A DNA stretch of 62,235 nucleotides, from contig CAZDHT010000002.1 in assembly GCA_964505325.1 (NCBI GenBank), positions 1-62,235 of the forward strand, given 5' to 3'. The notes beneath the pieces were generated by a model. It was not told where the DNA came from and ran no database searches. It saw only the letters and a list, made by a program, of their open reading frames with translations. Below, one piece after another: positions 48,471 through 56,845 of the stretch. Position 1 is the first letter of the stretch. Every line of letters starts with the position of its first letter. The DNA comes from CAZDHT01 sp964505325 (GTDB lineage: Bacteria > Planctomycetota > PUPC01). The position numbers and the translations under genes were made by a program.

Positions 48471-48758
48471 ATGGCAATCAAACCGCTGGACGACAGAGTT
48501 GTGATCGAGGTGCTGGAGGCGGAATCGAAGACCGCAGGCGGGATCGTCCTGCCCGACACCGCGAAGGAAAAGCCGCAGCAGGGCAAGGTGGTCGCCGTCG
48601 GGCCGGGCCGGGCGCTGGAGTCGGGCGGGCGCGCCAAGCCGGAGATCAAGAAGGGTGATATTGTGCTCTTCTCGAAGTACGGTGGCGACGAGGTCGAGAT
48701 CAAAGGAAAAGACTGTCGCATCATGAAGGAAAGCGATATACTGGCAATCGTCGAGTAG
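48471..48758 (+). CDS. groES: co-chaperonin GroES
   Basis: A 95-residue Hsp10. KPLDDRVVIEVLEAESKTAGGIVLPD contains the mobile loop that contacts GroEL, and IVLFSKYGGDEVEIKGKDCRIMKESDILAIVE is the typical C-terminal half. It lies 70 nt after groEL1 and 17 nt before groEL2, so one GroES may serve both chaperonins. AGGAGGGG precedes the ATG by about 9 nt. Confidence 0.97.
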   Translation: MAIKPLDDRVVIEVLEAESKTAGGIVLPDTAKEKPQQGKVVAVGPGRALESGGRAKPEIKKGDIVLFSKYGGDEVEIKGKDCRIMKESDILAIVE

Positions 48759-48775
48759 ACAGGAGGCAACCCCAA

Positions 48776-50392
48776 ATGGCCAACGCAAAGCAGTTGATGT
48801 ATGACGAGGAGGCCCGGCGCAAGGTCCTGTGCGGCGTCGAGAAACTCGCCGGAGCGGTCAAGGTCACCCTGGGCCCGGCGGGCGGCAACGTCATACTGGA
48901 CAAGAGCTGGGGCTCCCCCAAAGTCACCAAAGACGGCGTCACCGTCGCCAAGGACATCGAGCTCGAAGACCCGTTCGAAAACATGGGCGCCAAGCTCCTG
49001 CACGAGGCGGCGAACAAGACGAGCGACGACGCCGGCGACGGCACCACCACCGCCACCGTACTGGCCGAGGCGATATTCAAGCAGGGCCTCAAGATGGTCG
49101 CCGCCGGCGCGGACCCGATGGCGGTGAAGCGCGGCATCGACAAAGCGGTCGAGGCTGCCAACGACGCCATCACCGACATGGCTACCCCGGTAAAAGGCAA
49201 GAGCGGCATCGCCCAGGTCGCCACCATCTCGGCGAACAACAACTCCGTGATCGGGGGCCTGCTCGCCGACGCGATGGAGAAGGTCGGCCGGGAAGGCGTC
49301 GTCACCATCGAAGAAGGCAAGGCAATCGACACCACGCTCGACGTGGTGGAAGGTATGCGCGTCGACCGGGGCTATATCTCGCCGTATTTCATCACCAAGG
49401 TCGAGACGCTGGAGGCCGTCCTGGAAGAGCCGCTGATCCTGCTGCACGAGAAGAAGATCAGCAACCTGCGGGAGTTCGTGCCGCTGCTCGAAAAGGTGGT
49501 CAGCACCGGCAAGGTCCTGCTGGTCATCGCCGAGGACGTGGAGAGCGAGGCGCTGGCCGGCCTGGTGGTTAACAAGCTGCGCGGCGTGTTCAAGTGCTGC
49601 GCCGTCAAGGCCCCCGGCTTCGGCGACCGGCGGAAGGCGATGCTCGAAGACATGGCGATTCTCACCGGCGGCAACGTCATCTCCGAGGACTTGGGCATCA
49701 AGCTCGACGCGGTGTCGCTCGGCGATCTCGGCACCGCCGAAAAGGTCACCGTCACCAAGGACCACACCACCATCGTCAAGGGCGCCGGCAAGAAGTCGGC
49801 CATTCAGGCGCGCTGCGACCTGATCCGCAGGCAGATCGAGACCACCACCTCCAACTACGATCGCGAGAAGCTGGAGGAGCGGCTGGCGAAGCTGACCGGC
49901 GGCGTGGCGGTGATCAACGTGGGCGCCGCCACCGAGACGGCGATGAAGGAGAAGAAGGCGCTGGTCGATGACGCGCTTCACGCCACCAAGGCGGCGGCCG
50001 AGGAAGGGACGGTTCCCGGCGGCGGGCTGGCCTGCCTGCGCGTGATCCCCTCGGCGGAGGCGGTGAGGGCCAAGCTCCGCGGCGACGAGAAGATTGGCGC
50101 GGACATTGTGGCCGGCGCGCTTCGAGCGCCGCTCCGCCAGATTGCTGCGAACTCCGGGCTGGATGGTGACGTCGTGGTCGCCGAGGTCCTGGCAAAGCCG
50201 AAGAACGTGGGTCTCAACGCCCTGACCGGCGAGTACGTCGATCTGGTCAAGGCCGGCATCATTGATCCGGCGAAGGTCGTGAAGACCGCTCTGTCCAACG
50301 CGGCCAGCATCGCCGGGCTGCTGCTGACCACCAGCACGATGGTCGCGGAGATCAAGGAGAAAGAGGAACCGGTCTTGGAGAGCGTCTCCTGA
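48776..50392 (+). CDS. groEL2: chaperonin GroEL (copy 2, without GGM tail)
   Basis: A 538-residue paralogue of groEL1, with the ATP motifs TLGPAGGNVILD, TKDGVTVAKDIEL and DDAGDGTTTATV, and KAPGFGDRRKAMLEDMA. It differs at the C-terminus: no Gly-Gly-Met tail, ending EIKEKEEPVLESVS. The tail lines the folding chamber, so this copy probably has a different substrate range or conditions of use. It is also unusual in having KTSDDAGDG. The Shine-Dalgarno AGGAGGC lies close before the ATG. It lies 68 nt before the HEAT-repeat gene. Confidence 0.95.
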   Translation: MANAKQLMYDEEARRKVLCGVEKLAGAVKVTLGPAGGNVILDKSWGSPKVTKDGVTVAKDIELEDPFENMGAKLLHEAANKTSDDAGDGTTTATVLAEAIFKQGLKMVAAGADPMAVKRGIDKAVEAANDAITDMATPVKGKSGIAQVATISANNNSVIGGLLADAMEKVGREGVVTIEEGKAIDTTLDVVEGMRVDRGYISPYFITKVETLEAVLEEPLILLHEKKISNLREFVPLLEKVVSTGKVLLVIAEDVESEALAGLVVNKLRGVFKCCAVKAPGFGDRRKAMLEDMAILTGGNVISEDLGIKLDAVSLGDLGTAEKVTVTKDHTTIVKGAGKKSAIQARCDLIRRQIETTTSNYDREKLEERLAKLTGGVAVINVGAATETAMKEKKALVDDALHATKAAAEEGTVPGGGLACLRVIPSAEAVRAKLRGDEKIGADIVAGALRAPLRQIAANSGLDGDVVVAEVLAKPKNVGLNALTGEYVDLVKAGIIDPAKVVKTALSNAASIAGLLLTTSTMVAEIKEKEEPVLESVS

Positions 50393-50460
50393 CGGCGCGC
50401 GCGAAGCGCTCGCTCGTCGGCACGGGTCGCCCGAGGCCCATCAAGCGGAAAGGGACTCCT

Positions 50461-51585
50461 GTGACTTCAAGGAACAGTGTGGCTGTCCTGGTGGCGCTTC
50501 TCGTCGCCGCTGGGGTGGCTGCGGGCCCGAGTTCTCGCGCGTCCGGCAGCATACCCGTGTGGATCCGGTTGATTGCCACACCGAAGACCCCGGAAGAACC
50601 TCAAGGCGGCCACAGCAAGGAGACATGGGAGAAGAAGAAAGACGAGATCTGGGCGCAGATGCGGCTCAACGCGCAGAAGGGCCTCACCGCGGCCGGGTCG
50701 AGAGCGGTCCCTGAGCTTCTCGGCTTGATCAAGCAGACCAAGGACAGCTCGGTGAAGATCGTCGCTCTCACGGCCCTGAGCACGATGAGGGACCCTGCCG
50801 ATCTGCGCGAAGCGGGCCCGGCGATGGTCTCGCTGCTGCCCGATGAGAACCCCGGGATTCGCTACCTCGCCATCAAGACCCTAGGCGTGATGCGGTTCCC
50901 GGCCGCGGCCCCGCACCTCCACAAGCTGGCCAAAGACGAGCAGGCCGTGGTCCGGCTGAGAGTGGCCGACGCCCTGGGCGGCATCGGCGATTTCTCCAGC
51001 GCCGACACCCTGCTCGACCTCCTGGCGGACAAGGAGAAAAGCGTCAGGCTGCACGCAATGGACGCGCTCGGCGTGCTGGGCGCCGCGCTCAAGGTCGTGC
51101 CCAGGCTGGCCGCCCGGCTCGAGAGCGAGGACATCAACGAAAGGGACAGCGCGGCCGAGGCGATCAAGGAACTGTTGGGCTACGACATCGCTGCCGACGG
51201 GAGATGGCTGATCGCACGTAAGGCCGAGCAGCGTGCCCCCATCATAAAAGCATTCAATGACTGGTGGAACGAGACAGTCAAGAAGATTGACATCGTGATC
51301 AAGGATGAACCCGAGCTGAGCTTTCGGCTGAGCACCGCTCTAGACAAGAAGCAGATGATGCCGGTCCGACTGAGGTCCCTCCAGATCATCAAGAAGGTCA
51401 ACAAGAAGAAGGCGGCTCGTCACCTGATCGAACTGATGTATGAAAGGAATGACAAGATTCGCCAAGCCGTGGCGGAGACGGCGACCGCGCTCACGGGCAT
51501 CAGAATCAGATACCGCCCGAACCTGACGGAGCCGGAGTGGATCACCCTCGTGGATATTTTCAGGCGCCGCCTGAAGGGGATCTAG
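50461..51585 (+). CDS. secreted HEAT-repeat protein
   Basis: A 374-residue protein starting at GTG 50461 (AAAGGGA upstream). Signal peptide about 1-27 (VLVALLVAAGVAAGPSSRA). The remainder contains at least four HEAT-type helical pairs: AVPELLGLIKQTKDSSVKIVAL, AGPAMVSLLPDENPGIRYLAI, AAPHLHKLAKDEQAVVRLRVADALG, ADTLLDLLADKEKSVRLHAMDALG. HEAT arrays bind proteins, so it may be a periplasmic scaffold. The location inside a cytosolic chaperone cluster (groEL2 before, dnaJ after) is unexplained, and the signal peptide suggests a different compartment. No enzyme motif is present. Confidence 0.82.
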   Translation: MTSRNSVAVLVALLVAAGVAAGPSSRASGSIPVWIRLIATPKTPEEPQGGHSKETWEKKKDEIWAQMRLNAQKGLTAAGSRAVPELLGLIKQTKDSSVKIVALTALSTMRDPADLREAGPAMVSLLPDENPGIRYLAIKTLGVMRFPAAAPHLHKLAKDEQAVVRLRVADALGGIGDFSSADTLLDLLADKEKSVRLHAMDALGVLGAALKVVPRLAARLESEDINERDSAAEAIKELLGYDIAADGRWLIARKAEQRAPIIKAFNDWWNETVKKIDIVIKDEPELSFRLSTALDKKQMMPVRLRSLQIIKKVNKKKAARHLIELMYERNDKIRQAVAETATALTGIRIRYRPNLTEPEWITLVDIFRRRLKGI

Positions 51586-51641
51586 TCGGGGAGAAGCTCC
51601 TTCCGTCGTCTGTCGCACCCCGCGAAGCGAGCATATGATTC

Positions 51642-52781
51642 ATGGCGAAGCGCGACTACTACGAGGTCCTCAGCGTAGGGAAGAACGCGACCTCTGACGA
51701 GATCAAGCAGGCGTTCCGCAAACTCGCCGCGAAATTCCACCCGGATAAGAACCCCGATAACAAGAAGGCAGCGGAAGAGAAGTTCAAGGAGGTCGCCGAG
51801 GCATATGAGGTCCTCAGCGACAAGGAGAAGCGACAGCGCTACGACCAGTTCGGCCACGAAGGGCTTCGTGGCACCACCATGCACTCCTACCAGGGCGACA
51901 GCTTCGAGGACGTATTCAGCGCGTTCGGCGACCTGTTCGGGGGCGGGGAGTTGTTCGGCGACATGTTCGGCCGGACGACCGCCCGCAGGCGTCGCGGACC
52001 CCGCCGCGGCGTCTCGCTGGAGCGCGGCCTCACGCTCACCTTCGAAGAGGCCGCCTTCGGGTGCAAGAGGCCGGTCGAGATCGAGCGAAATGAGGCCTGC
52101 CCCGCCTGTCACGGCAGCGGGGCGGCCCCCGGCTCGTCCCCGGCGCAGTGTCCCTACTGTCGCGGTCTCGGCGAGGTCCAGCAGTCGCGAGGCTTCTTCA
52201 CCGTGCGGACCACCTGCCCCAGGTGCCGCGGCAAGGGCACAGTCATCGAGAAGGCCTGTCCCAAGTGCAACGGGGCCGGGCGCACGCCGTGGCAAGGCAC
52301 CATCGACGTTACCGTTCCGCCCGGCGTCGAAAACGGAGAGACGCTGCGCCTCCGGGGCGAAGGCGAGCCGGGCGACCCCGGCGCCCCACGCGGCGACCTG
52401 TACCTGCATCTCTCCGTCAAGGAACATCCGATCTTCGAACGGCACGGGGATGACCTCGTCATGCAGCGCGCCGTCTCGTTCAGCCAGGCGGCGCTCGGGG
52501 CGAAGGTCGGCGTCCCGCTCCTCGACGGCAAGACCGCACAACTCAAGGTGGAACCCGGCACCCAGTCGGGCCAGATATACAGCCTGCGGGGCCGGGGCAT
52601 CAAGCGCCTCCGCAGCAGCGGCAAAGGAGACCTGCTCGTTCAGATCATCGTCCGGACTCCCCACAAACTGAACCCGCAGCAGGAAGAGCTCCTCCGAGAA
52701 CTGGCCAAGCTCGAGAGTACAAAGGTCAACCCTCATAAGAAAGGATTCTTCGACCGGCTCAAAGGCAAGTTCATTGATTAA
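51642..52781 (+). CDS. dnaJ: chaperone DnaJ
   Basis: A 379-residue Hsp40 class I. J-domain (4-70) with HPD in AAKFHPDKNP; a short Gly/Phe-rich linker (about 75-115); four zinc-finger motifs CPACHGSG, CPYCRGLG, CPRCRGKG, CPKCNGAG; and the C-terminal substrate-binding domain (GEGEPGDPGAPRGDLYLHLSVKEHPIFERHGDDL). It stimulates DnaK; no dnaK gene is in this window, which makes the cluster dnaK-less here. No strong Shine-Dalgarno precedes the ATG. It is followed by grpE at 17 nt. Confidence 0.96.
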   Translation: MAKRDYYEVLSVGKNATSDEIKQAFRKLAAKFHPDKNPDNKKAAEEKFKEVAEAYEVLSDKEKRQRYDQFGHEGLRGTTMHSYQGDSFEDVFSAFGDLFGGGELFGDMFGRTTARRRRGPRRGVSLERGLTLTFEEAAFGCKRPVEIERNEACPACHGSGAAPGSSPAQCPYCRGLGEVQQSRGFFTVRTTCPRCRGKGTVIEKACPKCNGAGRTPWQGTIDVTVPPGVENGETLRLRGEGEPGDPGAPRGDLYLHLSVKEHPIFERHGDDLVMQRAVSFSQAALGAKVGVPLLDGKTAQLKVEPGTQSGQIYSLRGRGIKRLRSSGKGDLLVQIIVRTPHKLNPQQEELLRELAKLESTKVNPHKKGFFDRLKGKFID

Positions 52782-52798
52782 GCGGAGATCAGCGAGAA

Positions 52799-53410
52799 AT
52801 GAGTAAACGGCGACACAAGCATCCCCCCGCGCCCGAGACCCCCCAGGACGAAGGGACCTCGCCGCCGGAGCAGGCACAGCAGGAACCGGAGGCCGCACAG
52901 CAGGTGGAAGAGAAGACCCCTGAACAGAAGCTGGGCGAGCTGGAAGACAAGTATCGCCGCGCGGTGGCGGATCTGGCCAACGCCCACAAGAGATTTCAGA
53001 AGGAGCGCGAGCGGACGGGTAAGTTTGCAGTCGTTGCGTTCGTCGGGAAGCTCCTGCCGATGATCGACAGCCTGTCCCATTCGCTGAAATCCGCCCAGGA
53101 ATCGCACGACGCCGCCGCGCTGATCGAAGGATTCCGCCTCATCGAAGCTCAGATGCTTCAGATACTCAGCGACAGCAACATCCGGCCCATCCAGTCGGTC
53201 GGAAAGCCGTTCGACCCGGAGGTTCACCATGCGGTCACCACGGACATTACCGACAAGGTCCCGCCGGGAACGGTTACCGAGGAGTTTGGCCGCGGCTTCA
53301 TGATGGGCGACTTCGTGGTCCGGCCGGCACAGGTCAAGGTGGCCGCCGCGCCGCAGAAAGCCGAGGCCGAGGACGATGCCAGCAAAGAGGAAGAACAGGA
53401 AGAGAGCTGA
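52799..53410 (+). CDS. grpE: nucleotide exchange factor GrpE
   Basis: A 203-residue DnaK exchange factor. A low-complexity Pro/Glu-rich N-terminal region (about 1-45), a long coiled coil (KLGELEDKYRRAVADLANAHKRFQKERERT), then the beta-wing IRPIQSVGKPFDPEVHHAVTTDITDKVPPGTVTEEFGRGFMMGDFVVRPAQVKV, which is highly characteristic. It sits 17 nt after dnaJ. The exchange partner DnaK must be encoded elsewhere. Shine-Dalgarno GGAG before the ATG. Confidence 0.95.
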   Translation: MSKRRHKHPPAPETPQDEGTSPPEQAQQEPEAAQQVEEKTPEQKLGELEDKYRRAVADLANAHKRFQKERERTGKFAVVAFVGKLLPMIDSLSHSLKSAQESHDAAALIEGFRLIEAQMLQILSDSNIRPIQSVGKPFDPEVHHAVTTDITDKVPPGTVTEEFGRGFMMGDFVVRPAQVKVAAAPQKAEAEDDASKEEEQEES

Positions 53411-53413
53411 ACG

Positions 53414-53698
53414 ATGCCAACCTATGAATACGAATGCAAGTCCTGCGGGCACAAGTTCGAGAAGCTCCAGTCCATCACCGCCAGGCCACTGCGCAAGTGC
53501 CCCCGCTGCGGCGCCCGTGTTCGGCGCCTGATCGGGGCCGGCGCGGGCGTGATTTTCAAAGGCAGCGGGTTCTACGAGACCGACTACAGGCGGAAACGGT
53601 CCGAAGAGCCTTCGGGCGCCAAGGAATCGAAAAGCGCCGAAAAAAAGCCCGAGGGCGGTAAGGACGAGACAAAACCGTCCAAGAACAGCGACAAGTAG
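53414..53698 (+). CDS. FmdB-family zinc ribbon protein
   Basis: A 94-residue regulatory-type zinc ribbon: MPTYEYECKSCGHKFEKLQS..CPRCG with Cys8, Cys11, Cys29, Cys32. The C-terminal half is low-complexity Lys/Glu/Ser/Pro-rich. FmdB proteins were named for a putative formamidase-linked regulator; the general function is unknown. It lies 3 nt after grpE and 1 nt before yacG, so it is translated with the folding genes. Confidence 0.88.
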   Translation: MPTYEYECKSCGHKFEKLQSITARPLRKCPRCGARVRRLIGAGAGVIFKGSGFYETDYRRKRSEEPSGAKESKSAEKKPEGGKDETKPSKNSDK

Positions 53699-53699
53699 A

Positions 53700-53864
53700 A
53701 TGCGCGTTTACCGCTCCATCTGCCCGGTCTGCAAGACCAAGGTTGAAACGCGCGACCTGTCCGCGGACCAAGACTTCCCTTTCTGTAGCAGGCGGTGCAA
53801 GTTGATCGACCTCGGCAAGTGGTTCGAGGGCGAATACCGCGTATCGGAATCCGCAGAGGAATGA
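53700..53864 (+). CDS. yacG: YacG family zinc-binding protein (DNA gyrase inhibitor-like)
   Basis: A 54-residue protein (ATG 53700, TGA 53864) that is too short for many gene callers. Zinc ligands Cys8-x2-Cys11 and Cys29-x3-Cys33 (FPFCSRRCKLIDLGKWFEGEYRV) match YacG, which in E. coli binds GyrB and inhibits gyrase. The RRCKLIDLGKW stretch is strongly diagnostic. It begins 1 nt after fmdB and ends before pdxA. In other bacteria yacG is linked to pilus or coaE genes; here it is with the chaperones. Confidence 0.88.
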   Translation: MRVYRSICPVCKTKVETRDLSADQDFPFCSRRCKLIDLGKWFEGEYRVSESAEE

Positions 53865-53869
53865 GACAC

Positions 53870-54865
53870 ATGAGCCAACCCGTCATCGCGATCACCATGG
53901 GCGACCCGGCCGGCATCGGCCCGGAGATCTGCCTGAAGGCCCTGAACGATCCGGAAGTCCTCGACGCCTGTATCCCCGTCGTCGTCGGCAACTCTCAAGT
54001 GCTCGAAGCTTTGTCGCGCCGGCTCGACATCCCCCTCTCCGCCGACAAGCTTCATCGTGACGACCTCGACGGCCACATCACCCCCGCCGGCCCGGCGATC
54101 GTGGACATGCACGTGATGGGCCTGGACGACTTCATCCCCGGCCGGATGGACCCCGTCTGCGGCCACGCGGCGTATGGCTACATCCTTTACGCCGTAGAAG
54201 GGGCGATGGCCGGCCACTTCGACGCCGTCACCACCGCTCCCGTCTGCAAGGAGGCGCTGAACGCCGCGGGCATCCGGTTCCCCGGGCATACCGAGATTCT
54301 GGAGAACCGGACGAAAACCCCCGGCGCGGTCATGATGCTTCACAGCCCGCGCATTACCGTCTCGCTGGTGACCACGCACGTCGCGCTGCGGGACGTGCCG
54401 CCGGCGCTGAGCAAGCAGCGCATCGGCCGCGTTATCGGCCTGACCCACCAGATGATGACCGGCGTGCTCGGGCACTCGCCCCGCATCGCCGTGCTGGGCC
54501 TGAACCCCCACGCCGGCGAGAGCGGCCTGTTCGGCGACGAAGAAAAGCGAGCCATCGCCCCCGCCGTCGAAGCGGCCCGCGCGAAGGGCCTCCTGGTCAG
54601 TGGCCCGGTCCCGCCTGACACCGCGTTCACCGAAGCCGCCCTCGAACTCCACGACGCGCACGTCTGCATGTACCACGACCAGGGCCTCATCCCTTTCAAG
54701 ACGCTGAGCTTCAGAGATGGCGTGAACGTGACGCTGGGCATCCCGATCGTGCGGACCAGCGTCGACCACGGCACCGCCTTCGACATCGCCTGGAAAGGAA
54801 AGGCGGACCATGCCAGCATAGTGGCCGCGATCCTCCTCGCCGCCAGACTCACCGGGAGCAAATAG
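53870..54865 (+). CDS. pdxA: 4-hydroxythreonine-4-phosphate dehydrogenase family protein PdxA
   Basis: A 331-residue metal- and NAD(P)-dependent dehydrogenase of vitamin B6 synthesis. Typical motifs: ITMGDPAGIGPE at the N-terminus, metal ligands His in FPGHTEILE, His in VTTHVALRDV and His in MYHDQGLIPFK, plus LGLNPHAGE and GTAFDIAWKGKAD. PdxA-like relatives act on erythronate or threonate phosphates, so a sugar-acid role is an alternative; there is no DUF1537 kinase nearby to support it. ATG 53870 has AGAGGA 9 nt upstream; an ATG at 53861 overlaps the yacG stop (ATGA). It shares phosphohydroxypyruvate chemistry with serC. Confidence 0.93.
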   Translation: MSQPVIAITMGDPAGIGPEICLKALNDPEVLDACIPVVVGNSQVLEALSRRLDIPLSADKLHRDDLDGHITPAGPAIVDMHVMGLDDFIPGRMDPVCGHAAYGYILYAVEGAMAGHFDAVTTAPVCKEALNAAGIRFPGHTEILENRTKTPGAVMMLHSPRITVSLVTTHVALRDVPPALSKQRIGRVIGLTHQMMTGVLGHSPRIAVLGLNPHAGESGLFGDEEKRAIAPAVEAARAKGLLVSGPVPPDTAFTEAALELHDAHVCMYHDQGLIPFKTLSFRDGVNVTLGIPIVRTSVDHGTAFDIAWKGKADHASIVAAILLAARLTGSK

Positions 54866-54932
54866 CCCCTCGCCTGCGTCCCAGCCATCGGGCGCCGCTG
54901 CGACAGTGACGAGGTTCTTAAGAGGAGACGTC

Positions 54933-56837
54933 ATGCCGCTGGACGAAAGCTGGCTCGAGCAGTGCCTGGCCTCGGTGAGTCGGGCGCGCGTCACCGTGTT
55001 CGGCGATTTCTGCCTGGACGCCTACTGGCGGATCGACGAGGACGAGGGCGAGCCGTCGGTCGAGACCGGGCTGCCCGTGCGGAAGGTCCGCGGGCAGACG
55101 TACAGCCTGGGAGGCGCGGGCAACGTGGTCGCCAACCTCGCCGACCTCGGTGTGGCCGAGGTCCGCGCCATCGGGTTAATCGGCGGCGACCTGTTCGGCC
55201 GGCAGATGCTCGAACTGCTTGCCGGGCGCGGCGTCAACACCGATGGTCTGCTCCGCTCGCAGGGCAACTGGCAGACGCTCGTCTACGCCAAGCCATACGT
55301 CGGCGACGACGAGCAGAGCCGTATCGACTTCGGCGCCTTCAACGCCGTGAGCAACGCCAGCATCGACGCCCTCGCACAGCAACTCGATGAGGCGGCCGCC
55401 GCCTCCGACGCCGTGATTCTCAACCAGCAGGTCCCGTCCGGCGCCAGCACGCCCGCGATGATCAGGCGGATCAACAAGGTCGTCACCGCGCACCCCGAGT
55501 GCTGCTTCCTGGCCGACTCGCGCCACCGCGCCGAACTCTACCGCGGGGCGATCCTCAAGCTCAATGCCCACGAGGCCGGCCGACTGGTCGGCGAGAGATG
55601 CCCATTCGACGAGCGAATCACCGCCGACGAGGCCCGGTCGTTCGCCGAGCGGCTCCGCGACCAGACCGGGAAACCGGTGTTCGTCACCCGCGGCGCCAAC
55701 GGCATTCTCGTCGTCGACGGCGCCGGTGTGCACGACGTCCCCGGCATCCAGATCGTCGAGCGGACTGACCCGGTCGGCGCCGGCGATACGGTGGTCGCGG
55801 CGCTCGCCGCCGCGCTGGGCTCGGGCTGCAACGCCCTCACCGCGGCGACACTCGCCAACATCGCCGCCTCGGTCACTGCCCGCAAACTCCAGACTACCGG
55901 CACCGCGACGCCCGATGAGATCCGCGCCGTTGGCCCCGAGCCCGACTACGTCTACCTCCCCGAACTGGCCGAGGACCCGCGCCGCGCTCGCTATCTCGAC
56001 GACTCTGAGATCGAACTCATCCACGAGCTGCCCGACGACCTCGACATCCAGCACGCCATCTTCGACCACGACGGCACCGTCTCGGCGCTCCGCCAGGGGT
56101 GGGAGCAGATCATGGAGCCGGTGATGATCCGCGCCATCCTCGGCGACCGATACCACGACGCCGACGAACCGCTCTATCCCAAGGTTGTCGATCACGTCCG
56201 CCGCTTCATCGACAAAACGACCGGCGTGCAGACGCTCGTGCAGATGGAAGGGCTGGTCGGGATGGTCCGGCAGTTCGGTTGCGTGCCTGACTCCGACATC
56301 CTCGACGCCCGGGGCTACAAAGACCTGTACAACGACGAGCTGCTCGCCATGGTCGGCCGGCGCATCAAGAAGCTGGAGCGCGGCGAGCTGACCGCGCACG
56401 ACTTTCAGATCAATAACGCTCGCGCGCTGCTCGAACACTTGTGCGGCCGGGGCGTCCGCCTCTACCTCGCCAGCGGGACGGACGTCGAGGACGTGGTGGC
56501 CGAGGCCGAAGCGCTCGGCTACGCCGACCTCTTCGAGGGCCGCATCTTCGGCTCGGTTGGCGACGTCCGCGTCGAGGCCAAGCGCATCGTACTCGAGCAG
56601 ATCTTCCGCGAGCACGACCTCAGCGGCCCGCAGCTCGTCACGTTCGGCGACGGGCCGGTGGAGATGCGCGAGACCCGCGAACGGGGCGGCATCTGCGTTG
56701 GCGTGGCCAGCGATGAGGTCCGGCGGTTCGGCCTCAACCCGGCCAAGCGGGCCCGCCTGGTCCGCGCCGGCGCCGATCTCGTGATCCCGGATTTCACCCA
56801 GCTCGAGCGCGTGCTCCGGCTCCTTGCTCTCGAGTGA
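54933..56837 (+). CDS. PfkB-type sugar kinase fused to a HAD phosphatase domain
   Basis: A 634-residue bifunctional protein. Residues 15-335 are a PfkB/ribokinase-fold kinase resembling the kinase half of HldE (FGDFCLDAYW near 23-32; SLGGAGNVVANLADLG; the active-site DPVGAGDTVVAAL at 279-291). Residues from about 372 form a HAD hydrolase: nucleophile motif DHDGT (378-382), motif II YLASGTD (511-517), Lys550, and motif IV GDGPVEM (572-578), where Glu577 replaces the usual Asp. HldE fuses a cytidylyltransferase instead, so the HAD partner is unusual. A GAGGAG lies 6 nt before ATG 54933. It is paired with an epimerase 8 nt downstream; together they suggest a sugar-processing pathway. Confidence 0.88.
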   Translation: MPLDESWLEQCLASVSRARVTVFGDFCLDAYWRIDEDEGEPSVETGLPVRKVRGQTYSLGGAGNVVANLADLGVAEVRAIGLIGGDLFGRQMLELLAGRGVNTDGLLRSQGNWQTLVYAKPYVGDDEQSRIDFGAFNAVSNASIDALAQQLDEAAAASDAVILNQQVPSGASTPAMIRRINKVVTAHPECCFLADSRHRAELYRGAILKLNAHEAGRLVGERCPFDERITADEARSFAERLRDQTGKPVFVTRGANGILVVDGAGVHDVPGIQIVERTDPVGAGDTVVAALAAALGSGCNALTAATLANIAASVTARKLQTTGTATPDEIRAVGPEPDYVYLPELAEDPRRARYLDDSEIELIHELPDDLDIQHAIFDHDGTVSALRQGWEQIMEPVMIRAILGDRYHDADEPLYPKVVDHVRRFIDKTTGVQTLVQMEGLVGMVRQFGCVPDSDILDARGYKDLYNDELLAMVGRRIKKLERGELTAHDFQINNARALLEHLCGRGVRLYLASGTDVEDVVAEAEALGYADLFEGRIFGSVGDVRVEAKRIVLEQIFREHDLSGPQLVTFGDGPVEMRETRERGGICVGVASDEVRRFGLNPAKRARLVRAGADLVIPDFTQLERVLRLLALE

Positions 56838-56845
56838 GGCGCTCC

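Noticed and set aside
46649..49981. A 1110-codon open frame on the minus strand across the chaperonin genes
   Set aside because: Antisense to groEL1, groES and groEL2, with compositional bias and no domain. Only the plus-strand genes have conserved motifs.
54933..56837. Annotation as HldE (heptose kinase/adenylyltransferase)
   Set aside because: The C-terminal domain has HAD motifs (DHDGT, GDGPVE), not the nucleotidyltransferase HxGH signature.
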